From Glaciecola punicea ACAM 611 (GTDB lineage Bacteria > Pseudomonadota > Gammaproteobacteria > Enterobacterales > Alteromonadaceae): 64,000 nucleotides of DNA. A program made the position numbers and the translations under genes. Positions 29,132 to 38,822 of this stretch are shown in pieces; the first letter of the stretch is position 1; every line of letters begins with the position of its first letter. The stretch covers positions 1 through 64,000 of the forward strand of contig NZ_BAET01000022.1 in assembly GCF_000252165.1 (NCBI RefSeq), given 5' to 3'. The notes below the pieces were generated by a model that ran no database searches, was not told where the DNA came from, and worked only from the letters and a program-made list of their open reading frames with translations.

Positions 29132-29452
29132 ATGGAACAGTTTCAGCATATTTCGCCGCAGGACACCAAGGCTAGGTTAGACAAAAACGAGATAAAAGTG
29201 CTTGATATTCGGGACGATCAGTCGTTTGAATCTGGCCATATTCCCAATTCTTTTCATTTAAGCAACGGCAACATTACTCAGTTTATGAATGAGAACGATT
29301 TTGATACGCCGGTGGTGGTATGTTGCTACCACGGCATTAGCAGTCAGCAGGCGGCGCAGTACCTGATTCATCAAGGCTTTAAAGAAGTGTACAGCATGGA
29401 TGGTGGGTTTGAAGTTTGGCGCACTAGTTTTGCGTTTACTACCACAAGCTAA
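29132..29452 (+). CDS. glpE: Thiosulfate sulfurtransferase GlpE (single-domain rhodanese)
   Basis: A 106-residue rhodanese. The active-site loop CCYHGISSQ near residue 64 contains the catalytic Cys, and the [20 protein letters not shown] segment is the family N-terminal motif. It transfers sulfur from thiosulfate to cyanide or thiol acceptors in the cytoplasm. TAGGAG 7 nt before the ATG supports the start. It lies 22 nt after tdh on the same strand and may be read through from the kbl-tdh promoter. Confidence 0.93.
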   Translation: MEQFQHISPQDTKARLDKNEIKVLDIRDDQSFESGHIPNSFHLSNGNITQFMNENDFDTPVVVCCYHGISSQQAAQYLIHQGFKEVYSMDGGFEVWRTSFAFTTTS

Positions 29453-29636
29453 GGTATACTTATATCAGCGCTGGCTGCTTTATTCACTTCTATAAAACGC
29501 TGCTAGACGGTCTGGTCGCGCAGTTCACGAAATCGCTTCAGCATTTTTGTTTACCCGTGGTAAAAAACAAATTCAATGTGGTAGACTCAAGCTATCGGAC
29601 AACTTAGCAAAAACTGTAGTATTGATTACGCCAAAA

Positions 29637-30218
29637 ATGTTTCCTTATTCTATGCCTGTAAAGTGGCAATCACTACGCGACGTAACAGAACTGCGGCCAT
29701 CGGTGGCTGATTGGCTGCTTAATACAGGTTCGCTTACTGAACGTTTGCAAGCGCTCACTAGTCATTTTAAAGTAGAACTTTTGGGGCAAAAAGTGGCCTG
29801 CCCGGATGAATCGGAGCGCCATCGTTTATCTCAAAACACTAACAATACTTGGCAAATACGCGAAGTTATATTGCAGGGTGTGCCGCTGGAAACTGCCAGT
29901 AAAGTAGGCACTAATAGTACTGTCAAACGTCAATCTATGCCCCAAGATTGGGTGTTCGCCAGAAGTGTTTTACCTGATAATTTATGCAATTCAACATGGG
30001 CGAATTTAGGTAATCAACCCTTAGGCAGTCGCATTTTCAACGATGATAAATTTGTGCGCGGTGAATTTGAAATTGGTAAACTTACTTATCATCCACTCAA
30101 CCATAAGGCTTTTAGCCCTACTCAAGACTTTTGGGCAAGACGCTCAAAATTTACCATTGAAAACTACGAGCTGTTGGTGGCTGAAGCTTTTTTGCCTGAC
30201 AGCCCTTGCTACTGGTAG
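29637..30218 (+). CDS. ubiC: Chorismate pyruvate-lyase
   Basis: About 193 residues if started at ATG 29637; no ribosome site is obvious and an upstream start (29547) or the ATG at 29652 is possible. UbiC hallmarks are the Arg in WQIREVIL, the QPLGSRIF loop, the WARRSKF segment and the Glu in LLVAEAFLPDSPCYW, which correspond to the active-site Arg, Gly and Glu of E. coli UbiC. Compared with E. coli there is extra sequence of about 20 residues after the IREVIL strand. It makes 4-hydroxybenzoate for ubiquinone and lies directly upstream of ubiA, the next enzyme. Confidence 0.87.
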   Translation: MFPYSMPVKWQSLRDVTELRPSVADWLLNTGSLTERLQALTSHFKVELLGQKVACPDESERHRLSQNTNNTWQIREVILQGVPLETASKVGTNSTVKRQSMPQDWVFARSVLPDNLCNSTWANLGNQPLGSRIFNDDKFVRGEFEIGKLTYHPLNHKAFSPTQDFWARRSKFTIENYELLVAEAFLPDSPCYW

Positions 30219-30222
30219 CCGC

Positions 30223-31095
30223 ATGATTGCACTTAAGTTCGTAAACAAACACCATTATTGGCAACTTATGCGTGCTCACAAACCTGTTGGTACATACTTA
30301 CTTTTATGGCCAACACTTTGGGGCTTATTGTTTGCAGCGAAAGGCCTGCCGCCTTGGCACATTACCTTTATTTTTGTGCTGGGCGTAATCGTTATGCGAA
30401 GCGCAGGCTGCGTTATTAATGATTTTGCTGACCGCAAGATAGACGGCTCGGTGACGCGTACTAAAAACAGGCCCTTACCTTCGGGCGATATAAGCACTAA
30501 AGAAGCCAAACATCTCTTTGCCATGCTCATCATTATTGCTTTTGTACTGGTATTATTCTTAAATATTCAAACAATTGCACTGTCGGTGGTAGCGCTGTTC
30601 TTAGCCAGTATTTATCCCTTTATGAAGCGTTACACACATTTACCACAAGTTGTTTTAGGCGCCGCGTTTGGCTGGTCTATTCCCATGGCCTTTATGGCGG
30701 TTACCGCAGCACTGCCGGCTTGGATGTGGCTGTTATACACGGCTAATTTATGCTGGATTGTGGCCTATGATACGCAATATGCCATGGTAGATAGAGCCGA
30801 CGATATAGAAATAGGCATTAAGTCGACCGCTATTTTGTTTGGACGCTTTGATGTGACTTTAATCGTACTGCTACAATGCATTACGCTGGTCTTATTAGCA
30901 TGGGTTTATTATATTACTAATTTACCTGCAATGAGCTATTTGGGCTTATTGTGCGCAGCAGCACTTTTCATATACCAATTTACGCTATGCAAATCCCGAG
31001 AAGAACCCAAATGCTTTACCGCTTTTTTAAACAATAACTGGGTGGGAATGGCAATTACAATAAGCATCGCGCTTGCTTATGTTATAAGTGAGTAA
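30223..31095 (+). CDS. ubiA: 4-hydroxybenzoate polyprenyltransferase
   Basis: A 290-residue intramembrane prenyltransferase with about nine helices, starting 4 nt after ubiC (ATG 30223). The two Asp-rich motifs NDFADRKID (near residue 67) and YDTQYAMVDRADD (near residue 187) coordinate the magnesium-diphosphate of the polyprenyl donor. Length equals E. coli UbiA (290). It attaches the polyprenyl tail to the 4-hydroxybenzoate made by UbiC. A longer in-frame reading from 30043 overlaps ubiC and is not needed. Confidence 0.96.
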   Translation: MIALKFVNKHHYWQLMRAHKPVGTYLLLWPTLWGLLFAAKGLPPWHITFIFVLGVIVMRSAGCVINDFADRKIDGSVTRTKNRPLPSGDISTKEAKHLFAMLIIIAFVLVLFLNIQTIALSVVALFLASIYPFMKRYTHLPQVVLGAAFGWSIPMAFMAVTAALPAWMWLLYTANLCWIVAYDTQYAMVDRADDIEIGIKSTAILFGRFDVTLIVLLQCITLVLLAWVYYITNLPAMSYLGLLCAAALFIYQFTLCKSREEPKCFTAFLNNNWVGMAITISIALAYVISE

Positions 31096-31251
31096 CAGCC
31101 ACTATTAATAAATCCATGCTAACATTAGCAAATCAAGGCCTATTTACTATTGAAAAAGCTGACTGTTAACCAGCACTTGCAAAATCACGCAAAGCGAAGG
31201 ATTACCGGCCAAACGGAAAAGGAATAATATCGTTCGCCCTGCTTATAAAAG

Positions 31252-31267
31252 TGTGCATTTTGTCACA
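31252..31267 (+). promoter_or_regulatory. CRP-like palindrome upstream of the alternative-oxidase remnant
   Basis: TGTGC-ATTTTG-TCACA matches the CRP half-site consensus at 9 of 10 positions with the correct spacer, about 190 nt before the remnant's ATG. The surrounding gap (31096-31453) shows no gene. Assignment is by pattern only. Confidence 0.35.
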
Positions 31268-31453
31268 CGCAAGGGACCGGTTATATTCTAATTTGTTAAC
31301 GAAGGCGTTTTGTGAATATATATTGACACAGTGATGGGCAAGTTGCGCGAGCTAATCGTCACAATGCATATTCCACACGTAACTATACCCAGAAGTAAGC
31401 TTCAATATTAATGATAGAAGTGCTTAGAAACGTCTATTAAAGGAGTGATTACC

Positions 31454-31720
31454 ATGAGTCAAACACATGAATATTCATTGAAAAAAGATTTCGCAGATCC
31501 CTTAAGCAAACACCATACGCCGTCTGGATTTTCTGAGCGATTCGTTTTGCGCTTAACCAAGCTCTTACGTTTTTTTGCCAATCTTTTTTTTACCAGCTTT
31601 GTAATTTTATACATAATCCCTGGCCGAACGGCGCATAGATTAGTAGGATATTTCGAAGATGAAGACGGCATCAGAGATGTAAACCATCAATTTGCTGATA
31701 ACTTCGATAAAAAAGCATAA
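31454..31720 (+). pseudogene. Internally deleted alternative oxidase (AOX) remnant, still an open frame
   Basis: An 88-codon open frame with AGGAG 8 nt before its ATG. Three blocks in order resemble separate parts of bacterial alternative oxidase: the N-terminal FSERFVLRLTKLLRFFANLFF, the middle membrane helix YIIPGRTAHRLVGYFEDE, and the C-terminal RDVNHQFAD. The parts normally between them, which carry most of the di-iron Glu/His ligands (LETVAAVPG, EAENERMH, the SYTHY region and EAxH), are absent. It therefore cannot be a working quinol oxidase. Both junctions preserve the frame. It sits 14 nt upstream of the VWA-type gene and may be translated as a small one-helix membrane protein, or may be a relic serving as a leader. 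Confidence 0.7.
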
Positions 31721-31734
31721 AACCGGAGCACGAT

Positions 31735-32433
31735 ATGACCTCAAGCCTGCCTGATAAAAAAGCGAGTGCTCACGATATCCAGGCATTCATTGGCAAAGTC
31801 AAAAATACTGCGCTGGTCACGAGCGCAAGTAAAGGCAGATTGATATTTGCAATGGATGCCACAGCAAGTCGTGAGCACTGCTGGGATATGGCTAGTCAGC
31901 AACATGCAGCCATGTTTGCACAAGTCGATAAAGTGAGTGCACTGAGTGTTCAGCTTTGTTACTACCGGGGAATGGGAGAGTTTAAGGCGCTTCCTTGGAC
32001 AAGCGGCGCCGATGAAATTAAGCAATCCTTGCTGTCGGTACGCTGCCTAGCCGGACAAACCCAGATTGCCAAAGTGTTATCACATGCATTGAGTGAAAAT
32101 CGCACAAAAAAAGTAAACGCACTGGTATTTGTTGGTGATTGTGTTGAAGAAAACCCAGATTCACTAGGAGCCTTGGCAGGCCAGTTGGGAATACTCAATT
32201 TACCTGTGTTTATTTTTCAAGAAGGAAACGACTCAAACGTTGGCAGTATCTTCTCACAGTTAGCGACATTGAGTGGAGGCGCCCATTGTCAATTTGACCA
32301 AGGCAGTGCCAAACAGTTAGGTCAGTTGTTAGCCGCGGTTGCAGTATATGCAACAGGCGGTAAATCTGCTTTGAAAAGTAATTTATTGAGCAATGATGCG
32401 AGCGTGCAACGCTTATTGCAGCAGTTAAAGTAG
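31735..32433 (+). CDS. VWA-type domain protein
   Basis: A 232-residue soluble protein that reads as a von Willebrand A-like fold: LIFAMDATASREHCWDMA near residue 37 resembles a MIDAS-type DxTxS start, ALVFVGDCVEENPDSLGALAGQL near residue 130 the second conserved strand, and FSQLATLSGG near residue 172 the third. No signal peptide. GGAG 8 nt before the ATG supports the start. It follows the AOX remnant by 14 nt and precedes a membrane J-domain gene by 113 nt on the same strand. Its function is not known to me; metal-dependent protein binding is the usual role of the fold. Confidence 0.75.
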   Translation: MTSSLPDKKASAHDIQAFIGKVKNTALVTSASKGRLIFAMDATASREHCWDMASQQHAAMFAQVDKVSALSVQLCYYRGMGEFKALPWTSGADEIKQSLLSVRCLAGQTQIAKVLSHALSENRTKKVNALVFVGDCVEENPDSLGALAGQLGILNLPVFIFQEGNDSNVGSIFSQLATLSGGAHCQFDQGSAKQLGQLLAAVAVYATGGKSALKSNLLSNDASVQRLLQQLK

Positions 32434-32546
32434 TCGCAATGAGTAGCGAGCAACAATTTGACTATTCTCACTAAAATACCAATATCGTAAAATGTATAGT
32501 GATAGGCTTTAGGCCTTAACTGATACCTTAAATAAGTGAAAACTCT

Positions 32547-33308
32547 ATGATAGGACTTGTTGTTTTAGTAGCGGTTATCACCATCGGCTATATTACACTA
32601 GGATATATTCGCGGCTTAAGACTGAAACAAAAAAAGAAAGTGGGCGCAAAAGTGGGTGCGCTTGCGTTTATCTCGACACTGCTCTTGCTAACGGTTACTG
32701 GAAAGCTTTATCTTTTGGCAGCACTGGGGACAGGTTTAGTAGTATTTGCTAAGCGCTTATTTCCATTTCTACGCTATTTTCCGTTTTTAAACGGGCTTTA
32801 CCAAAAGGCTAAAGCTAAACACAGCTCAGGTTCAGCGCAGCATTCTACGGTCGAAACTAGCTTGCTCAGAATGACTCTTGATCACGAAAGTGGAAATTTA
32901 AATGGTGAATTACTAGATACTGTTAGCAAGGGCAGATATCTATCTGAATTTAGTCAGTCAGAATTAACTTCCCTTTATGTTTTAGCAGAAAAGCAATATC
33001 CGGATTCAATCGAAGTTTTGGCTGCCTATCTTGATCGCCAGTATGGCGCTGACTGGCGCGAAGCTGCTAATGCCGAGAACGATCCACCAGGCAGTGAACA
33101 AAACGCAGGCGCAAGCGATGGCGCTAAGATGACTGAAGGTGAGGCTTATGCAGTACTTGGCCTTGACCAAAACGCGACGAAGGAAGAGGTCATTTCAGCG
33201 CACCGTAAACTAATGCTAAAGCTTCATCCAGATCGAGGAGGCAACAATTATTTAGCCGCAAAAATTAATCAGGCGAAGGATTTACTGGTAAGCCGCCATG
33301 GCATGTAA
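32547..33308 (+). CDS. Membrane-anchored J-domain (DnaJ-like) protein
   Basis: A 253-residue protein with N-terminal membrane segments (about residues 3-22 and 33-75), a middle linker, and a C-terminal J domain (about 197-250) containing the HPD tripeptide in LMLKLHPDRGG. The C-terminal placement of the J domain after a membrane anchor resembles DjlA and Tim14/Pam18-type co-chaperones, which recruit Hsp70 (DnaK) to the membrane. The linker segment with an Asn/Glu/Ala-rich stretch is variable. It follows the VWA-type gene on the same strand; the two may work together, but this is only context. Confidence 0.88.
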   Translation: MIGLVVLVAVITIGYITLGYIRGLRLKQKKKVGAKVGALAFISTLLLLTVTGKLYLLAALGTGLVVFAKRLFPFLRYFPFLNGLYQKAKAKHSSGSAQHSTVETSLLRMTLDHESGNLNGELLDTVSKGRYLSEFSQSELTSLYVLAEKQYPDSIEVLAAYLDRQYGADWREAANAENDPPGSEQNAGASDGAKMTEGEAYAVLGLDQNATKEEVISAHRKLMLKLHPDRGGNNYLAAKINQAKDLLVSRHGM

Positions 33309-33401
33309 ACTTAGAGCGTTCATGCGTTTGAAACCAAGGTGACGTGAAACTAAGGGTAGGGGTTCCTTGAAATAAGCAAACGAGGCGCGTCGTAAAAAAC
33401 A

Positions 33402-34112
33402 CTATTTAAGCGTTAAAATACGCTGACTCAAGGCACTCGCCCATTCTTTGTAAATATCAATACCCGGGTGAAAACCGTCTTCGGCCATTGCGCTATTCTG
33501 TAGATTAGGCGATGAAGCTTCGTAAGATGTGCGCCCTTGTTTAGCTAATTTACTTTTTTGAAGTGCGTCAAGCTGCTTTGCTCTGCAGCCCATGACCCAT
33601 CTTAATGGTTGGGGCAGCAAAGCAAAAGCATGCATAGGTGGCATGCCACTCACAATTATATGCTTGGCGCCCAGGGTTTCGAAACAATATTCATGTAGCT
33701 TGTGTTGTTCGTTTATCCAATGTGTTGAGCGCTGCAAAGACGTAGCGTCATTAACGCCCAAACCGGTAATGACAACATCAATGCGCTGGTTGCAGTGGGC
33801 GCTCGCTATCATGTCAATCATATCTTGGGTTTGCGCGCCTGTCTTAGCCACTAACTGCCACGATACACTGCGTTGAGTTTTTAAATTGGCAATAAGTTGA
33901 CCCAGCAGGGCGTCTTTTTGATGCGTAACACCCACCCCCGCTGCCGCTGAGTCACCTACTATAAGAATGGAAAGGCAGGGACAATCTTTACGATAAACAG
34001 TACCTTTACGCTCACCTATTGCTTCGGGCAGCCTAAGCGCTCGCTTGCGCACTTGTTTCGCTTGTATCAACAATATGGGGAATACCAGAAGCGCAAATAC
34101 TTTATACAGCAT
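33402..34112 (-). CDS. SGNH/GDSL-family hydrolase
   Basis: A 236-residue protein with the SGNH blocks: GDSAAAGVG near residue 53 (nucleophile Ser), GLGVNDAT near residue 117 (Asn block), and DGFHPG near residue 212 (catalytic Asp and His). The N terminus has a hydrophobic stretch (VFALLVFPILLIQ) that could act as an uncleaved anchor or signal. GGAG before the ATG supports the start. It is an esterase or lipase-type enzyme of unknown substrate. It is convergent with the J-domain gene. Confidence 0.88.
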   Translation of the reverse strand: MLYKVFALLVFPILLIQAKQVRKRALRLPEAIGERKGTVYRKDCPCLSILIVGDSAAAGVGVTHQKDALLGQLIANLKTQRSVSWQLVAKTGAQTQDMIDMIASAHCNQRIDVVITGLGVNDATSLQRSTHWINEQHKLHEYCFETLGAKHIIVSGMPPMHAFALLPQPLRWVMGCRAKQLDALQKSKLAKQGRTSYEASSPNLQNSAMAEDGFHPGIDIYKEWASALSQRILTLK

Positions 34113-34211
34113 GAAACTCCTTGAGTACGCTAAGCACTGGCAATGCCCTTAATACTTGGCCAAAAAACATCTTATTTGTCTTCCATCAAATACAGGCTAT
34201 AAATAGTACGA

Positions 34212-34577
34212 TTACGCCTCAATTTTAAAGAATTTAATGCTCAAAGGATAAGGCCATAGAATGCCGCCGTTAGCTTTAATTGCGCCCATAACAATAAAAA
34301 TAAGACCACAAATAAGGAGAGCGAAGTAACCTAACACGCCAATAACGATGAACGTGAGAATAAAACAGATGAAGAAATAAATGAGTGCACTTAGCATCCA
34401 GTTAAAAATAACCTTGCCATGGTTATCTATGTCTCGGCTATGTTCTTTGTTAGTGGCCCACATAATAATTGGCACGACTAGTCCGCCAAAAGGAATAATA
34501 AATCCTGCTAACTGGCTTAAATGCATAAGCATCAAATATACTTTGAGTTCCATGCCCCAAGGTTTGAAGTCTTCCAT
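34212..34577 (-). CDS. DUF4870 membrane protein
   Basis: A 121-residue protein with three to four membrane helices. LMHLSQLAGFIIPFGGLVVPIIMW, followed by DNHGKVIFNWMLSALIY, is the DUF4870 pattern. Members are small inner-membrane proteins without assigned function. GAGGAAATACA before the ATG is a strong ribosome site. About 100 nt separate it from the SGNH hydrolase gene downstream on the same strand. Confidence 0.88.
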   Translation of the reverse strand: MEDFKPWGMELKVYLMLMHLSQLAGFIIPFGGLVVPIIMWATNKEHSRDIDNHGKVIFNWMLSALIYFFICFILTFIVIGVLGYFALLICGLIFIVMGAIKANGGILWPYPLSIKFFKIEA

Positions 34578-34993
34578 TGTATTTCCTCTTTACACTAGCT
34601 GAACTTAATTCACGCTTAACGCTAACCGGCTAATATTGACAGCATTGGCCATGATAGTGAGCATCGCGACAATCACTGAAACCTATCGGCTTTTGATACA
34701 AGCAGGTCAATCAGGGTGCTCGCTTCGATGTTTTTTTATTAACGCGATGAGTAAACACTTATATTTATTTTGAAGAGCGGTTTTTTCATTCACAACAATG
34801 CGACAGTCGTCTTCAGCGAATGTGTTAATCTTATAGTCTTTGTGCGCGCTAAACAATGGCTTCTTCACAACTCACATTAGGACTTACTCAAAGAGACGTA
34901 TGACGATTTTTGCAGTATCTAAATAGCGCTTGATTCTGAAGGTTTCTCTGTTACTCTTTTATTCAGTTAATATATAAACAAAAGCTATATAAA
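34578..34993. other. Intergenic region upstream of the M20 amidohydrolase
   Basis: A 416-nt gap between divergent genes. It must contain promoters for both, but I see no convincing operator, hairpin or small gene in it. Confidence 0.3.
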
Positions 34994-36349
34994 ATGAAGA
35001 AAAAGTTACTGAGAAACTCCGCACTATGCTTAAGTTTTGCAATGGCGTTTAGTCTGCAAGCTTACAGCGCGAACACCGACGTTAAAACCGCCGTTGAAAA
35101 AGATTACGATAGCTATCTCAAAGACCTGTTTATTCATTTTCATAAAACCCCAGAATTGTCCTTGGTAGAAACCAAAACCGCAGCACGCTTAGCGAAAGAG
35201 TTAAGACTGGCCGGCTTTGACGTCACACAAGGTGTTGGTGTGGCCGTTGAAGGCAATCCATCAACTGGCATTGTGGCTATTATGAAAAATGGAGAAGGCC
35301 CGCTGGTGATGATGCGAGCCGATATGGATGGCCTGCCCGTAGAGGAAAAGTCTGGTTTGGAATATGCTTCAACTGCCACCCAAATCTCGCCTATAACGGG
35401 CAAAGAAGTATCGGTAATGCATGCCTGTGGTCACGACGTTCACATTACTAGCCTTGTTGGCACCGCTCGCTACATGGCGGCTACAAAAGATCAATGGTCG
35501 GGTACCTTAATGCTAATTGGGCAACCCGCAGAAGAGCGTCTTAAAGGCGCTAAGCAAATGATGGATGCCAACATATGGGACACATTTGGACAACCCGATT
35601 ATGCACTAGCGTTTCATGTGGGCTCCTCCGGGCCAACGGGAATAGTGAATGTAGTGGGCGGAGCGCCTTACGCAGGCTCTGACAGCCTTGATATTATTAT
35701 ACATGGTGTTGGCGCTCATGGTGCCAGCCCGCATGCAGGCAAAGATCCTATCGTGCTTGGTTCCCAAATTGTAATGGCATTACAAACCTTGGTTTCACGT
35801 GAGCTTAGCCCTCGCCAGCCGGGTGTGGTTACGGTTGGCTCATTTCACAGTGGCACCAAACATAACATTATTTCTGATAGAGCCGTGCTGCAGGTAACGG
35901 TTAGAAACACCAATTTAGAAACCCGCAAAATACTGCTTGATGGGGTTAAGCGCATTGCTGAGAATATGGGCCGCGTCGCCGGTATGCCAGAGGATAAGTT
36001 GCCAGAGGTTACGATTGTTTCAAGTACCCCGCCCACGGTAAACGATACTGCACTAGCGATGCGTTTAAAATCAGTGTGGATTGATAATATGGGAGAAAGT
36101 GTTGTGACCAGCCAAGAAGCAACGGGTATGGGCGCCGAAGACTTTCCCTATTTCACCACCACCCCACTTATTAAAAGCGTTTACTGGGGTATTGGCGGCA
36201 CTAACCCAAAGGTGTGGGCAGCGGCGCAAAATGGTGGTGAGCCTATTCCGTCGCATCACAGTTCATATTTTAAAGTAGAGCCTGAGTCAGTCAAGGTGGG
36301 TGTTGTAAGCACTGTTCATGCCTTGATGGAATTAATGCCAGCTAAATAG
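34994..36349 (+). CDS. Secreted M20-family amidohydrolase
   Basis: A 451-residue enzyme with a cleavable signal peptide (LRNSALCLSFAMAFSLQAYSA, residues about 5-25), so periplasmic. The M20D amidohydrolase pattern is visible: MRADMDGLPVEE near residue 112, HACGHDVHITSLVG near residue 142 (metal ligands Cys/His and His), GQPAEE near residue 175, FHVG, and the dimerisation-domain HGASPHAGKDP. It hydrolyses N-acyl amino acids or small peptides (hippurate/IAA-amino-acid hydrolase type). A terminator follows at 36378-36400. Monocistronic. Confidence 0.92.
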   Translation: MKKKLLRNSALCLSFAMAFSLQAYSANTDVKTAVEKDYDSYLKDLFIHFHKTPELSLVETKTAARLAKELRLAGFDVTQGVGVAVEGNPSTGIVAIMKNGEGPLVMMRADMDGLPVEEKSGLEYASTATQISPITGKEVSVMHACGHDVHITSLVGTARYMAATKDQWSGTLMLIGQPAEERLKGAKQMMDANIWDTFGQPDYALAFHVGSSGPTGIVNVVGGAPYAGSDSLDIIIHGVGAHGASPHAGKDPIVLGSQIVMALQTLVSRELSPRQPGVVTVGSFHSGTKHNIISDRAVLQVTVRNTNLETRKILLDGVKRIAENMGRVAGMPEDKLPEVTIVSSTPPTVNDTALAMRLKSVWIDNMGESVVTSQEATGMGAEDFPYFTTTPLIKSVYWGIGGTNPKVWAAAQNGGEPIPSHHSSYFKVEPESVKVGVVSTVHALMELMPAK

Positions 36350-36377
36350 TGCTGGTTAGAAATTTAATGGGGTAAAA

Positions 36378-36400
36378 GAAGGGGCCTAGCGCCCCTTTTC
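36378..36400 (+). terminator. Rho-independent terminator, bidirectional
   Basis: AAGGGGC-CTA-GCGCCCCTTTT forms a GC-rich stem with flanking A and T runs in the 60-nt space between the convergent amidohydrolase and ubiK stops, so it can serve both. Confidence 0.75.
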
Positions 36401-36409
36401 AATTAGAGC

Positions 36410-36670
36410 CTATAAATCGGTAGACCCATCATCATTTGCCTCAAGTGTAGCAAGGCGAACTTCTAAAGCTTCCAGCTTTTCACGCGTTCTAATTAGGACT
36501 TGGCTTTGCACATCAAATTCTTCACGGCTCACAAAATCAAGTTTGCTTAGCTGTGACTGCAACACCTGTTTGACTTTTTCTTCGGCATCGCCCGCCATGC
36601 TTTTCATGCCCGAGGGAATAACGTTTGAAATATTCTTAGCAATCTCTTCGAGTTTCTTAGGATCAATCAT
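36410..36670 (-). CDS. ubiK: Ubiquinone biosynthesis accessory factor UbiK (BMFP)
   Basis: An 86-residue protein with an amphipathic N-terminal half (LEEIAKNISNVIPSGMKSM) and a C-terminal coiled coil (SREEFDVQSQVLIRTREKLEALEVRLATLE). This is the BMFP/YqiC layout; UbiK trimerises and assists the Ubi complex with UbiJ. GGAAG 5 nt before the ATG supports the start. It is divergent from rep, 122 nt apart. Confidence 0.92.
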   Translation of the reverse strand: MIDPKKLEEIAKNISNVIPSGMKSMAGDAEEKVKQVLQSQLSKLDFVSREEFDVQSQVLIRTREKLEALEVRLATLEANDDGSTDL

Positions 36671-36792
36671 TTTTGCTTCCTTTAATTCTTAACCTGACTC
36701 TATTGTAGACGCAAAGCTAAAAGAAAACAGTCTCTATTGCCATTGTTTTGTTATAATTCGTGTCTAATAAACTCATAGCAGTGTAAATTTTC

Positions 36793-38811
36793 ATGCGATT
36801 AAACCCAGCCCAGCAGGCAGCGGTAGAATATATTAGCGGACCATGTTTGGTACTTGCTGGTGCCGGCAGCGGTAAAACCAGGGTAATTACCCACAAAATT
36901 GCCTACTTGGTGAACGTGTGCAAGTACAAGCCTAGTCAAATAGCCGCGGTTACCTTTACTAATAAAGCGGCGCGGGAAATGAAGGAGCGGGTGTCGCACA
37001 CTCTTGGCAAAAAAGAGTCGCGCGGGCTGAAGGTGTCTACCTTTCACACCATGGGCCTCAATATCATTAAAAAGCATGTTACTACCTTGGGCTACAAAGC
37101 AGGGTTTTCCTTATTTGACGATAAAGACAGCTACGCGCTGTTAAACGATTTAACGCATGATGAGTATGCAGGCGACAAAGAAGCGCTTAAACACCTGCAG
37201 CGCAGTATTTCGAATTGGAAAAACGAGCTTATAATGCCCTTAAACGCGATGCAAATGTATGAAAAAAGCACGGGTATAGAGAGTGAGCACGCTAAGTATT
37301 ATCAAGAATACGCGCGCCACATGCTCGCGTATAATGCGCTTGATTTTGACGACCTAATTTTATTACCTACGGTACTCCTTCAGCAACATCAAACCATTCG
37401 AGAGAAATGGCAAAATACCATTCGCTATTTGTTAGTCGACGAATACCAAGATACCAATACCAGCCAGTATCAACTGGTACGACTGTTGGTGGGTGAGCGC
37501 GCTAGGTTCACCGTGGTAGGCGATGACGACCAGTCTATTTATTCATGGCGTGGTGCGCAGCCTAAAAACTTAAGTCTGCTAAAAGAGCATTATCCGCAGC
37601 TTAAATTAGTCAAGCTTGAGCAAAACTACAGAAGTAGTCAGCGTATACTGCACAGTGCCAACATTCTTATTCAAAACAACCCGCATTTATTTGATAAGCG
37701 CCTGTTTTCAGAGCTCGGTCAAGGCGATAAGCTAAAGGTGCTAGTGGCTAAAAATGAAGAACATGAGGCTGACAAGGTTACTGCCGAGCTAATGGCGCAA
37801 AAATTCATGAATAACACCCATTACAAAGACTATGCCATATTATATAGGGGGAATCATCAGTCGCGCGTGTTTGAAAAAGTCCTCATGAAAAACCGTATTC
37901 CCTATAAAATTAGTGGCGGCACATCATTTTTTGGACGCCCTGAAGTGAAAGACACCATGGCTTATTTGCGCGTGTTGACCAATCAAAGCGATGACAATGC
38001 AATACTGCGCGTAATCAATACGCCAAGCAGAGGCATTGGCCGAGTCACCTTGGCTAAAATAGGCGAGTTTGCCAATCTTAACGGCTGCGGTCTTTTTGAT
38101 GCTATGGTTCATCCTCAAATTAATGCTGTGTTAGGCGACAAAGCAGGCCAAAGCGTACAGCATTTTGCCAAGCTCATTGCCACCACCAGCGAAAATGCCG
38201 CCACAGGCGACACCCAAGGCGTACTGCGCGACTTTATAAAGGCCTTGCAGTATGAAGAATATTTGTACGCGCTATCGGCCAGCCCCAAAGCGGCTGAAAT
38301 TGCTATGAAGAATGTGTCAACCTTATTTGGCTGGGTACAAGACTTGTTAAAAGGCGATGCATTAAATGCATCCATGAGCTTGCCCGAAGTAGTTCAGCGC
38401 TTAACCCTACGTGACATGATGGAACGCGGGGAAGACGATGCCGACGCCGACCAAGTGCAGTTAATGACCTTGCATGCATCCAAAGGCCTAGAGTTCCCAT
38501 ATGTGTTTATGGTGGGAATGGAAGAGGGTTTGCTACCGCACCAAAGCAGTATTGACGAAGACAACGTTGACGAAGAACGCCGGCTCGCTTACGTGGGAAT
38601 AACGCGCGCTCAGCGCCAGCTGTACTTTACCATCGCAAAAGAACGCCGTCAGTACGGTGAATGTATTGAGCCAACGCCGTCTAGATTTTTGTATGAGCTG
38701 CCCGCCGATGATCTTGAATGGGAGTGGCAAAAAAAGCAAGATTCAGAAGAGGTGCGCCAAGAAAAAACCGCTAAGGGCATAGCGGCTTTGAAGAAAATAC
38801 TAGAAGGATAA
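36793..38811 (+). CDS. rep: ATP-dependent DNA helicase Rep
   Basis: A 672-residue superfamily 1A helicase, nearly identical in length to E. coli Rep (673). Motif I AGAGSGKT near residue 24, motif [10 protein letters not shown] near residue 215, motif [16 protein letters not shown], motif IV EQNYRSS, motif [17 protein letters not shown], and motif [10 protein letters not shown] are all present. It is a 3'-5' helicase that clears proteins ahead of replication forks. The C-terminal tail ending ALKKILEG resembles the segment that contacts DnaB. It is convergent with the cytochrome c5 gene. Confidence 0.97.
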   Translation: MRLNPAQQAAVEYISGPCLVLAGAGSGKTRVITHKIAYLVNVCKYKPSQIAAVTFTNKAAREMKERVSHTLGKKESRGLKVSTFHTMGLNIIKKHVTTLGYKAGFSLFDDKDSYALLNDLTHDEYAGDKEALKHLQRSISNWKNELIMPLNAMQMYEKSTGIESEHAKYYQEYARHMLAYNALDFDDLILLPTVLLQQHQTIREKWQNTIRYLLVDEYQDTNTSQYQLVRLLVGERARFTVVGDDDQSIYSWRGAQPKNLSLLKEHYPQLKLVKLEQNYRSSQRILHSANILIQNNPHLFDKRLFSELGQGDKLKVLVAKNEEHEADKVTAELMAQKFMNNTHYKDYAILYRGNHQSRVFEKVLMKNRIPYKISGGTSFFGRPEVKDTMAYLRVLTNQSDDNAILRVINTPSRGIGRVTLAKIGEFANLNGCGLFDAMVHPQINAVLGDKAGQSVQHFAKLIATTSENAATGDTQGVLRDFIKALQYEEYLYALSASPKAAEIAMKNVSTLFGWVQDLLKGDALNASMSLPEVVQRLTLRDMMERGEDDADADQVQLMTLHASKGLEFPYVFMVGMEEGLLPHQSSIDEDNVDEERRLAYVGITRAQRQLYFTIAKERRQYGECIEPTPSRFLYELPADDLEWEWQKKQDSEEVRQEKTAKGIAALKKILEG

Positions 38812-38822
38812 ACCTTAGACGT

